From assembly GCA_002338605.1 (NCBI GenBank), contig DDIP01000070.1, positions 1 through 5,905 of the forward strand: a stretch of 5,905 nt of DNA. The letters are read 5' to 3'. Below the pieces are notes generated by a model. It ran no database searches, was not told where the DNA came from, and saw only the letters and a list, made by a program, of their open reading frames with translations. This document shows positions 1 through 5,905 of this stretch, in pieces. This DNA comes from Proteobacteria bacterium UBA1847 (GTDB lineage: Bacteria > Pseudomonadota > Gammaproteobacteria > Steroidobacterales > Woeseiaceae). Position numbers and translations under genes: made by a program. Each line of letters opens with the position of its first letter. Position 1 is the first letter of the stretch.

Positions 1-3000
1 AGCTCGGGTGTGTGCAACTCGGCAGCGATGTCATTCCCGCGGCGTCGCTGGCGCAGACCGTAATGGTCTGCACGCCATTGCTGAAATACGTACCGTAAGC
101 GACCAGCACTCCCGTGCCGTCAGCCGACTGAACGAATGTCGGTTCTCCCGGCGCCGGCGAATCACCGGGCGGTAGCGCAGTGCCGCTGATCACGCCCGCA
201 GCCGAGCTCCACTGGATGCCGTACACATGCCGGTCTGTCAGGTCGACGTCCGTGATCAGCGCTTCGAGTTTTAATTCGAAACCGGCGCCGTACGCGTCCT
301 CCATTCTGCCGATCGTGATGATCGGCGCGTCGTTGACCGGTGCAACATCGATGCGTGCAATCGTAGCGTCCGCGGCCATTCCATCGCTGACACTGAACGT
401 GAACCGATCCTCACCGAAGAAGTCCGGGTCCGGCGTGTAAGTGAAGTCCGGACCCGTTCCCGTAATCATGCCGTGTTCGGGCTGCTCTTCGATCGAGTAC
501 GTAAGAATGGGCTGATCGTCCGCATCGGGGTCGAACGCCACAATGGTGAAATCGAGTGGAACATCTTCGTCCGTTGTAAACACCTGATCCTCGGTTGCGA
601 TCGGCGCACGAAAGTTACGCGTAACCGACACCGACACATCGGCCACATTACTTTTGGCCAAACCATCCGAGACGGCGAAAGAAAACGTATCGTTACCCGT
701 GAACCCGTCATCAGACTGATAGGTGACGCGCGCCGTTTGCGTTGACTGCAACGTATCGTCGTCAAAGTCTGTGATCGGTGTCGTTTCGAATACGTGCAGA
801 AGATCGCGCTCGCGATCGAGGACATAGAAAAACTGCAGATTGACCGACACGTCTTCGGGCTTGCCAAAGTCGCCGAGGACGAAGCAACTCCCGTTGCACT
901 CCGAGACCGCCTCGCCGGCGAAAAAGCCTTCCGGCGTGAAACGCTGTACGCGGAAGTTCTCATGGTCAGTCACGTAGAGCACGTCATTGGCGTCGATTGC
1001 TATCCCCTGCGGTTGGTCGAACTGACCCGGTTCCGCTCCCGCGGTTACGAATATGCTGTTGGCAACCGCCAGCCCGCAGGTCGCAGCCGTGCAGCTGTAG
1101 CCGTAACTGCGTTCACCAATTTCGTCGCAAGCGCGCGCTTCTGTCAGGTTGGTCGCGCAGCGACCCATCCAGCCGAAGAACTCGCCGGCAGTGAAGGAGA
1201 CGCTGCCATCTTCCTGTCGGTCGATCGTACTGGTGCCGAATTTGTAAATCCGGTTCAGGCCAAATTCCGACAGATACAGATTGCCTTCACTATCGATTGC
1301 CAGGTCCTTGCGATTCGGTCCGCTGGAATCCAGCTCGCCAGGGTCGGCGACCCGGCCCAGGTACGCCGGTCGGTTACTGCTGTCGACGTCCTGCAGGTCG
1401 TAGGCTATCAATGACAAGGCGCCATCAGTCGCGTACATCACGCCGTTGTCGGCATCGACCACGACACTTGTCGGATCATCGATGAGCCTGTCTTCAGCTT
1501 CAGGGGTCAAATTCGTTTCAAGGTCATAAATGCTGCAGCTCGCGCTGTCCAGTACCGGGCTGCAACCGACAACGTGACCGAACGTACTGCCTGCTTGGGG
1601 AACGATGTAGTAGATAAACCCGGCCGCGTCGATTGACAGTGCATCGGGTCGAACCGAATCGGAAAGCTGCAGATGGCGGTCGTACTCGAGTTCACCGTCA
1701 GAGTTTTTCACAAAACGAGAAATTCGCGGCTTCGACTCGATGTTCGCGCTAATGCTGTTGCAGACGTAGAAGTTGTCGCTAACGTAGGCAATGCCCTCGT
1801 CGTTGACCGTGATGTAGCGCGGGTCATTGACGAAGTCGACCGGTGGAATGTAGTTGTCCCGATCGGCGAAGCACTCGTCATCCAGCAAGGATCTTAATTC
1901 TGCTCGTGGCAGGCCGAACGCGTTCTCGACACGGTGGTCTTCGATGAAAAACGGGAATAGCGGTGCCACGAAAAAACCATTTGCAGGCTGTTCCGTGATC
2001 GCAAATGCGAGTTGATCGAAGCGACCCGACAAGAGATCAGGGTCGGAGCCGGTCAGTTCGATTTCGATCGGTTCGAAAGTTCTTGACGCTACACTTTGAG
2101 AAACGGCCTGCGGGGCAGTATTCGTACCTGGCGCCTTGAGGGTTATCCACTGGTTCGCCGTCGTGGCATTGCCGGAAGCATCAGTGGCTGACCAGGTCAG
2201 GCGTGTGCGAGTATCAGGTGAGAAGCTTGCCGGCGCGTCGTTGCTAACGATCGGGCGTACATCGGCAAGATCGAACACGGCGGCATTGCCGACGTCAACC
2301 ATCTGACTGACATCGGATTCGATAACACGACCAGGCGGTGGCACCAGTATGGGCGCCAGGGTGTCTTGCACCGTTACCGTTTGCACGAATTCCGTCGTGT
2401 TAACTCCGCCATCAGGAAATGTGGGACCGGCATCGCTCGCCGTCCAAATAACCTCTGTCGTTTGTCCGAGCGGAAGAAATGGCGGTGCCGAAAACGTCAC
2501 ATTGGGGATACGGTCACAGGCGTCACTGACAGTAAAGCTGCTCCGCAAGTCCCCGATGTGATCGCGCAGGTACTCGCCGCCAACCTGCGTCGCTTCCACC
2601 GTGCGTGCCGTGCTGCCGGTTACATCGAAAACGGGCGCCGTGTGATCATAGACCCACACAGGCTGGGACTGATTGTTGATGATGAAGTCGCCGTTGGGTG
2701 ATCTTGTTGGCGTTTGTAGTGTATCGAACCAGTTCGTACCGGCCGATGATCCTTCCATGCCAAGTCCGATGAACAATTCAGTGAGAGCGATCGCGGTTGC
2801 CTCACGCGCGCCCGGCGCTTTTAGGCCGATCATTGCCCTCTTGGCATTCGCCTGCACGATCGTCGCCAACACCAGGTGCCACGGTGGATAGTCGAGTATC
2901 GGCGTAACCAGCGTCCGACCCTGCCAACGCAAGCTCTGCTTTCCAACCGGCAGCGTGACTGTGCCGCTAAGCTGGGTTGTGCCAGCGTATACGCCGACAT

Positions 3001-3421
3001 CCACATCGGTGTGGACGTGATAGACCTCTGGACTACCGAGAAGTCCCCAATCGAAGTCTTGCTCGTATTGAGTGAGCAAACCAAGGTAGTCGTCGCGTGT
3101 TTTAGTGGCCTTGCCGTCAATCGTGAATAGAAATTCGCACGCGTTCACATTCGGGCTGACACGTAACGGACCGGGTGGTACCAGCGTCGGTGGTACGTAT
3201 TTGAGCCCAAGGTTCGTCGCATATGTCGTGTTGCCGAGAATCAGCGTGGATGTCGGGATTGGCACCAAACTGCCCGGGTACGCAAGGTTATGGGCAACTC
3301 CCAGGCCGTCAATCTGTGCTTTGAGGTCGTCGTTGTTGTATTGAGCGAGTGCGCCCGGCATGCACGCCAGAAAGAGCGCGATGATTGTCGTCGTGAGTTT
3401 CGCTGTCCGTATATTCCACAT
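1..3421 (-). CDS. Large secreted multidomain protein (HYR/Ig-like, cadherin-like, NHL beta-propeller), 3' end outside window
   Basis: Open frame of 1140 codons with no stop, read codon by codon; the C-terminus lies beyond position 1. The start at 3421 is chosen because it gives a good signal peptide: MWNIRTAK, a hydrophobic stretch (residues 9-20), then cleavage after ALA (26|27). The frame stays open upstream of it, and the ribosome site is weak (AGAG about 10 nt before ATG). Layout: 27-258 unrecognised; about 259-353 and 354-430 two HYR/Ig-like domains (VSDACD, WTASDAG, DTLAPIL, WSATDASGNAT); 437-485 first half of a cadherin-like domain (GSDPD, EQPANG); 530-880 NHL-type propeller of about six blades (e.g. 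GIAIDANDVLYVTDHENFRV); 897-936 second half of the split domain (DGFTGNDTFSFAVSDG); 938-1030 a complete cadherin-like domain (DEDVPLDF, FDPDADD, PVNDAP); then a partial Ig-like region. Scattered cysteines fit an oxidising compartment. Probable role is surface or extracellular adhesion or binding; no catalytic motif was seen. Domain calls are from motif recognition; function is inferred. Confidence 0.88.
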   Translation of the reverse strand, partial: MWNIRTAKLTTTIIALFLACMPGALAQYNNDDLKAQIDGLGVAHNLAYPGSLVPIPTSTLILGNTTYATNLGLKYVPPTLVPPGPLRVSPNVNACEFLFTIDGKATKTRDDYLGLLTQYEQDFDWGLLGSPEVYHVHTDVDVGVYAGTTQLSGTVTLPVGKQSLRWQGRTLVTPILDYPPWHLVLATIVQANAKRAMIGLKAPGAREATAIALTELFIGLGMEGSSAGTNWFDTLQTPTRSPNGDFIINNQSQPVWVYDHTAPVFDVTGSTARTVEATQVGGEYLRDHIGDLRSSFTVSDACDRIPNVTFSAPPFLPLGQTTEVIWTASDAGPTFPDGGVNTTEFVQTVTVQDTLAPILVPPPGRVIESDVSQMVDVGNAAVFDLADVRPIVSNDAPASFSPDTRTRLTWSATDASGNATTANQWITLKAPGTNTAPQAVSQSVASRTFEPIEIELTGSDPDLLSGRFDQLAFAITEQPANGFFVAPLFPFFIEDHRVENAFGLPRAELRSLLDDECFADRDNYIPPVDFVNDPRYITVNDEGIAYVSDNFYVCNSISANIESKPRISRFVKNSDGELEYDRHLQLSDSVRPDALSIDAAGFIYYIVPQAGSTFGHVVGCSPVLDSASCSIYDLETNLTPEAEDRLIDDPTSVVVDADNGVMYATDGALSLIAYDLQDVDSSNRPAYLGRVADPGELDSSGPNRKDLAIDSEGNLYLSEFGLNRIYKFGTSTIDRQEDGSVSFTAGEFFGWMGRCATNLTEARACDEIGERSYGYSCTAATCGLAVANSIFVTAGAEPGQFDQPQGIAIDANDVLYVTDHENFRVQRFTPEGFFAGEAVSECNGSCFVLGDFGKPEDVSVNLQFFYVLDRERDLLHVFETTPITDFDDDTLQSTQTARVTYQSDDGFTGNDTFSFAVSDGLAKSNVADVSVSVTRNFRAPIATEDQVFTTDEDVPLDFTIVAFDPDADDQPILTYSIEEQPEHGMITGTGPDFTYTPDPDFFGEDRFTFSVSDGMAADATIARIDVAPVNDAPIITIGRMEDAYGAGFELKLEALITDVDLTDRHVYGIQWSSAAGVISGTALPPGDSPAPGEPTFVQSADGTGVLVAYGTYFSNGVQTITVCASDAAGMTSLPSCTHPS
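3344..3421 (-). other. Signal peptide of the large secreted protein
   Basis: Residues 1-26 have a short basic n-region (R5, K8), a hydrophobic core IIALFLAC and an ALA motif before Q27, as expected for signal peptidase I. Cys20 sits in F-L-A-C, which resembles a lipobox, but Phe at -3 and Leu at -2 are off consensus. A lipoprotein is therefore possible but less likely than a signal peptidase I substrate. Confidence 0.75.
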
Positions 3422-3446
3422 GGCCGTGATCTCTTGATATGTCGTC

Positions 3447-3461
3447 GCGGCACTGTGCCGC
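3447..3461. promoter_or_regulatory. Perfect palindrome in the divergent intergenic region (operator candidate)
   Basis: GCGGCAC-T-GTGCCGC is a perfect 7-bp inverted repeat around one central base. It lies 25 bp upstream of the minus-strand start codon and about 105 bp upstream of the sigma factor start. A one-base loop makes a poor terminator hairpin and no T-tract follows, so a protein-binding dyad is the better reading. The binding protein is unknown. In GC-rich DNA such a dyad could also arise by chance. Confidence 0.3.
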
Positions 3462-3506
3462 CTACCTGTTAATGCGACGTAACTGGCGAATTTGTAAACC
3501 GGGGAA

Positions 3507-3512
3507 TATGAT
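3507..3512 (+). promoter_or_regulatory. Possible -10 element for the sigma factor-kinase operon
   Basis: TATGAT matches the sigma-70 -10 consensus TATAAT at five of six positions and would start a transcript about 47 nt before the sigma factor ATG. At 16-18 bp upstream only poor -35 matches (TGGCGA and neighbours) are present. The promoter is therefore weak, activator-dependent, or not real. No clear promoter for the minus-strand gene was identified; TTTACA on the minus strand near 3490-3500 resembles a -35 box but has no good -10 partner. Confidence 0.2.
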
Positions 3513-3565
3513 CAGTCTCAACAATCTGATTGAAATACAACTCGTCCTGCACCCGGCACAGGCTA

Positions 3566-4117
3566 ATGACCAAAGAACGCATCACCCAGTTGCTCACCCG
3601 CTGGCAAGCGGGAGACTCAGAAGCACTCGAGGAGGCAGTCCCGTTCCTGCACGCAGAACTCAAGCGACTGGCGGCCTACTTCATGACCAAAGAACGGGCA
3701 GGTCATACACTGCAGTCGACCGCGTTGGTCAATGAGGCGTATATGCGTCTCGTCGATGTTGATCTCGAGTTTGAAAATCGCACGCACTTCATCGCGCTGG
3801 CGGCGAAGATCATGCGGCGAATCCTCGTCGACCACGCGCGAGAGAAAGGCCGACAGAAAAGAGGCGATGGAATCAAACCGATTTCTCTGGATGAATCGAT
3901 CGTGCTCAGTGAATCCGGCGATCCTCGCCTAGTCGATCTCGACGAAGCACTTAACAAACTGGAGACGTTTGACGCAAGACTAGCCAGGACCGTCGAGTTT
4001 GTGTTTTTCGGCGGCATGACAACGCAAGAAGCCGCGGACGCCTTGGGTGTTTCGCGTGTGACACTTAATAAAGACATGAATCTCGCCAAGGCCTGGCTCC
4101 ACAACGAGATCACATGA
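3566..4117 (+). CDS. ECF-like RNA polymerase sigma factor (TIGR02999 / PF07638 type), kinase-associated
   Basis: Protein of 183 aa, normal for ECF factors, directing core RNA polymerase to a dedicated promoter set. Region 2 spans about residues 5-95: HTLQSTALVNEAYMRLVD (48-64) and the DNA-contacting stretch ALAAKIMRRILVDHAREKGRQKR (77-99, split here by numbering only). Region 4 spans about 128-182, with the helix-turn-helix MTTQEAADALGVSRVTLNKD (151-170). The GHTLQ-TALVNEAY-RLV pattern is typical of the TIGR02999 family. Where ordinary ECF factors have the acidic D-A-E-D signature before LVQE, this protein has Q50-S51-T52-A53, with no acidic residue. A TTG at 3530 would add 12 residues, but ATG at 3566 is preferred because homology starts right after it; its ribosome site (ACAGG) is modest. 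There is no anti-sigma gene; a Ser/Thr kinase gene follows after 15 nt, suggesting control by phosphorylation. Confidence 0.93.
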   Translation: MTKERITQLLTRWQAGDSEALEEAVPFLHAELKRLAAYFMTKERAGHTLQSTALVNEAYMRLVDVDLEFENRTHFIALAAKIMRRILVDHAREKGRQKRGDGIKPISLDESIVLSESGDPRLVDLDEALNKLETFDARLARTVEFVFFGGMTTQEAADALGVSRVTLNKDMNLAKAWLHNEIT

Positions 4118-4123
4118 AAGGGG
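4118..4123 (+). promoter_or_regulatory. Ribosome binding site of the kinase gene
   Basis: AAGGGG lies 9 nt before the ATG at 4133 and starts directly after the sigma factor stop codon. It supports that start codon and tight translational linkage of the two genes. A second purine run (AGAGG, 4127-4131) is too close to the ATG to serve. Confidence 0.6.
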
Positions 4124-4132
4124 AACAGAGGC

Positions 4133-5905
4133 ATGGACTCATCCCGTTGGCAGCGCATCAAGGATATTTTCCAGCAAGCGCATGAGCTTGATAAAAGCGA
4201 GCGCCGCGCTTACGTAGCATCGGCCTGCGGCGACGACGCCGATATCGCCGAGGAAGTCATGAAGCTCCTTGAAGTACCGACGCAGGGTTCGTCGGACATC
4301 GAGGGTATCGTCGACTCGGCCACCGAATCCTTTGGTGGCGCGTTGTCAGTTGACGAACGGGTCGGCGCTTACCGCATCCTTGATGTTATCGGCATGGGCG
4401 GCATGGGGCACGTGTATCTCGCAGAACGCGCCGACAGCGAATTCGAACAGCGGGTCGCAATCAAGACAGTCAACCTGGGGTTCTCGTCGCCATCGATCCT
4501 CGAGCGCTTCCAGCTTGAGCGTCAGATTCTTGCCGACCTGGAACACAATCACATTGCACGTTTGCTCGACGGTGGACGTACCGACGCAGGCGTGCCTTAC
4601 CTTGTCATGGAGTACATCGATGGCAAGTCGATCGTCGAGTACTGCAACGATGAAGGCGTGTCCCTTCTGCGCCGTCTCGATCTGTTTCTCAAGATCTGCG
4701 ACGCGGTTCAGTATGCGCACCGCAAGTTGATCGTGCATCGCGACATCAAGCCATCGAATATTCTCGTCACCCGCGATGGTGCGCCGAAGCTACTGGACTT
4801 CGGCGTTGCGAAGCTGCTGGACGCAAGTGGCGACAGCGCCCTCACGCGCGCAGAGGGTCGGATTCTGACGCCGGAGTATGCGAGCCCGGAACAGATTCTC
4901 GGCGAACCCGTCACGACGTCCACGGACGTCTACGGGCTCGGCGTGTTGTTGTACGAACTGTTGTCCGGTGCGAAACCGTTTGATCTCGGATCGGCGACCT
5001 CGCCGGAGGTCCGGAAACTGATTTGCCAAACGGATCCCGTTGAACCCAGCAAGGCCGTTGCGAAGTCGAGAGCAGCGATCAAAACAAACCGAATCGAGGG
5101 CGACCTCGACAAGATCACGATGAAGGCGATACGCAAGGAACCGGAGCGACGTTACGAGACTGTCCGCGATCTGGCGAATGATATCCGCAACTACCTTACG
5201 GGATTGCCGGTCAGCGCGCGCGCGCCGTCATGGGCTTATCGATCCGGAAAGTTCGTCCAACGTCATCGTGTCGCAGTCGCCGCAGTGGCAGCGGCGACCA
5301 TCGCGGCAATCGCGATGACGGTTTTATACACCGTACAACTGGCCGATGAACGCGACCGCGCCAATTTCGCTGCGCGGCAGGCAGAGGAAGTCTCAACATT
5401 TCTGTCAAGCCTCTTCGAGAGCGCATCGCCCAATGTTGCGCAGGGCGAGTTGATCACAGCCGTCGACCTGTTGGAGCAGGGTAGCGAGCAGATCGATCAA
5501 TTGTCTGGCCAGCAACTACTGCAGGCAAAGCTGCATCGGGTGATCGGTGACAGCTATTTGCAACTTGGCGAGCGGGAAAGGTCACTTGCGCATCTCGAGA
5601 AATCTGTGGCGTTGCTTGATGAGGCAAGTGGCGTCGATCCACTCGTGCTGGCGGACTCGGTGGCATCTCTTGCAGAGACCCAACGCCTCCTGGAACTCCA
5701 TGAAGAATCAATCGCGGGAATGCTGCGCGCGCTGGCCTTGCGTGAGGCGGCGCTCGGCAGCGACCACTCGGACGTCGCTTTCACCATGTCGCGCCTGGGT
5801 GGCGCGCTTGGCAAGCTCGGTCATGCGGTCGGGATTGAACGGCTTTTCGAGGAAGTCGAAGGCGCCGACCCGCATCGCCTCGACCGCCATCGGCACGTCG
5901 CCATG
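4133..5905 (+). CDS. Membrane Ser/Thr protein kinase (PknB type) with C-terminal TPR region; 3' part missing
   Basis: Open frame of 591 codons without a stop; native sequence is trusted only to about residue 563 (5821). Residues 1-75 are a helical leader usual in these kinases (W6, ERRAYVASACGDDADIAEEV). Kinase domain is about 80-355: glycine loop GMGGMGHVY (87-95), VAIK Lys111, helix-C Glu129, catalytic HRDIKPSN (Asp204), DFG (222-224), activation segment LTPEYASPEQ (245-254), DVYGLGVLLYELLSG. All key residues are present, so it should be active. Basic residues (YRSGKFVQRHR) precede one transmembrane segment at about 380-402, giving a cytoplasmic kinase and a periplasmic tail. From about 410 come TPR-like helices (VIGDSYLQLGERERSLAHLEKS; REAALGSDHSDVAFTMSRLG). 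The likely substrate is the sigma factor encoded 15 nt upstream. Family members carry several more TPRs. Here residues 564-591 lose all TPR character because the DNA there belongs to another gene on the minus strand. Confidence 0.93.
   Translation, partial: MDSSRWQRIKDIFQQAHELDKSERRAYVASACGDDADIAEEVMKLLEVPTQGSSDIEGIVDSATESFGGALSVDERVGAYRILDVIGMGGMGHVYLAERADSEFEQRVAIKTVNLGFSSPSILERFQLERQILADLEHNHIARLLDGGRTDAGVPYLVMEYIDGKSIVEYCNDEGVSLLRRLDLFLKICDAVQYAHRKLIVHRDIKPSNILVTRDGAPKLLDFGVAKLLDASGDSALTRAEGRILTPEYASPEQILGEPVTTSTDVYGLGVLLYELLSGAKPFDLGSATSPEVRKLICQTDPVEPSKAVAKSRAAIKTNRIEGDLDKITMKAIRKEPERRYETVRDLANDIRNYLTGLPVSARAPSWAYRSGKFVQRHRVAVAAVAAATIAAIAMTVLYTVQLADERDRANFAARQAEEVSTFLSSLFESASPNVAQGELITAVDLLEQGSEQIDQLSGQQLLQAKLHRVIGDSYLQLGERERSLAHLEKSVALLDEASGVDPLVLADSVASLAETQRLLELHEESIAGMLRALALREAALGSDHSDVAFTMSRLGGALGKLGHAVGIERLFEEVEGADPHRLDRHRHVAM
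5801..5905 (-). pseudogene. Fragment of a DctD/NtrC-type response-regulator receiver domain, truncated at both ends
   Basis: Minus-strand codons starting at 5905-5903 read HGDVPMAVEAM, then GAFDFLEKPF and NPDRMTELAKRA. This is the beta4-alpha4-beta5-alpha5 part of a receiver domain: the G-H-G-D turn, the aromatic Phe16 of the fragment at the switch position, and the conserved Lys of the K-P-F motif at 5845-5843. The wording closely resembles DctD-like regulators of C4-dicarboxylate uptake, especially alphaproteobacterial ones (recognition from memory, not searched). The phosphoacceptor Asp half lies beyond the window. The output domains should follow below 5801, but that DNA is kinase TPR sequence. 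Of 35 codons, 31 end in G or C, against 27 of 35 in kinase codons just before the join. It is most likely a misassembled end and not a gene of this locus. Confidence 0.75.

Noticed and set aside
466..963. Minus-strand open frame of 165 codons, rich in Ser and Arg
   Set aside because: Out-of-frame shadow of the large minus-strand gene; the real frame here encodes DGFTGNDTFSFAVSDG and the following cadherin-like domain.
794..1414. Plus-strand open frame of 206 codons
   Set aside because: It lies wholly antisense to the NHL propeller of the minus-strand gene, which shows clear blade motifs over the same bases. The plus-strand translation has no recognisable domain.
3447..3461. The palindrome as a transcription terminator
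   Set aside because: One-base loop, no T-run on either side, and placed between two divergent gene starts where no transcript should end.
3530..3565. TTG start adding 12 residues to the sigma factor
   Set aside because: The added residues (MKYNSSCTRHRL) match nothing expected in the family, which begins near MTKERIT; TTG is also a rarer start.
3703..4161. Minus-strand open frame of 152 codons over the sigma factor gene
   Set aside because: Antisense shadow; the plus strand encodes a full sigma factor with regions 2 and 4 in order.
5214..5226. Alternating GC run (GCGCGCGCGCGCC)
   Set aside because: It encodes Ser-Ala-Arg-Ala in the kinase juxtamembrane region; short and explained by codon choice.
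5708..5800. Continuation of the response-regulator frame to a minus-strand stop at about 5708
   Set aside because: Beyond about residue 39 of the fragment, sequence such as HGESDVRVVAAERR resembles no receiver linker or sigma-54 activator domain, while the plus strand encodes good TPR sequence. Only 5801-5905 is supported.

Overview
This window reads as accessory chromosomal sequence from a Gram-negative proteobacterium. The best guess is a gammaproteobacterium of the Xanthomonadales/Woeseiales kind. The basis is the gene style: an ECF-like sigma factor of the TIGR02999/PF07638 type, immediately followed by a PknB-type Ser/Thr kinase with a C-terminal TPR module, next to a very large secreted multidomain protein. 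The taxonomic call is inference only. No RNA gene, IS element or CRISPR array was found.

Layout. Positions 1-3421 (minus strand) are one uninterrupted reading frame of at least 1140 codons that runs off the left edge. It encodes an exported protein: signal peptide, an unrecognised N-terminal region, two HYR/Ig-like domains, a cadherin-like domain split by a six-bladed NHL-type propeller, a second complete cadherin-like domain, and the start of a further Ig-like domain. Positions 3422-3565 are a short divergent intergenic region with a perfect 7-1-7 palindrome and weak promoter-like elements. Positions 3566-4117 (plus) encode the sigma factor. After 15 nt, the kinase gene starts at 4133 (plus) and stays open to the right edge.

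How the genes may work together. Sigma factor and kinase look like a two-gene operon. The sigma factor lacks the acidic region-2.2 signature that most ECF factors use to contact core polymerase and has Ser-Thr there instead. This fits the known scheme in which a membrane Ser/Thr kinase switches on its partner sigma factor by phosphorylation (EcfP/PknT in Vibrio). The kinase would sense something through its periplasmic TPR region, and the divergent surface/secreted protein is the obvious nearby candidate target. The last step is inference.

Main caution. The last ~85-105 bases do not belong to the kinase. Read on the minus strand they encode the C-terminal part of a DctD/NtrC-type response-regulator receiver domain. 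The kinase's TPR homology stops at the same place (about 5801-5821). The right end is most likely a chimeric assembly join, less likely a real rearrangement, so the last ~28 codons of the kinase frame should not be trusted.
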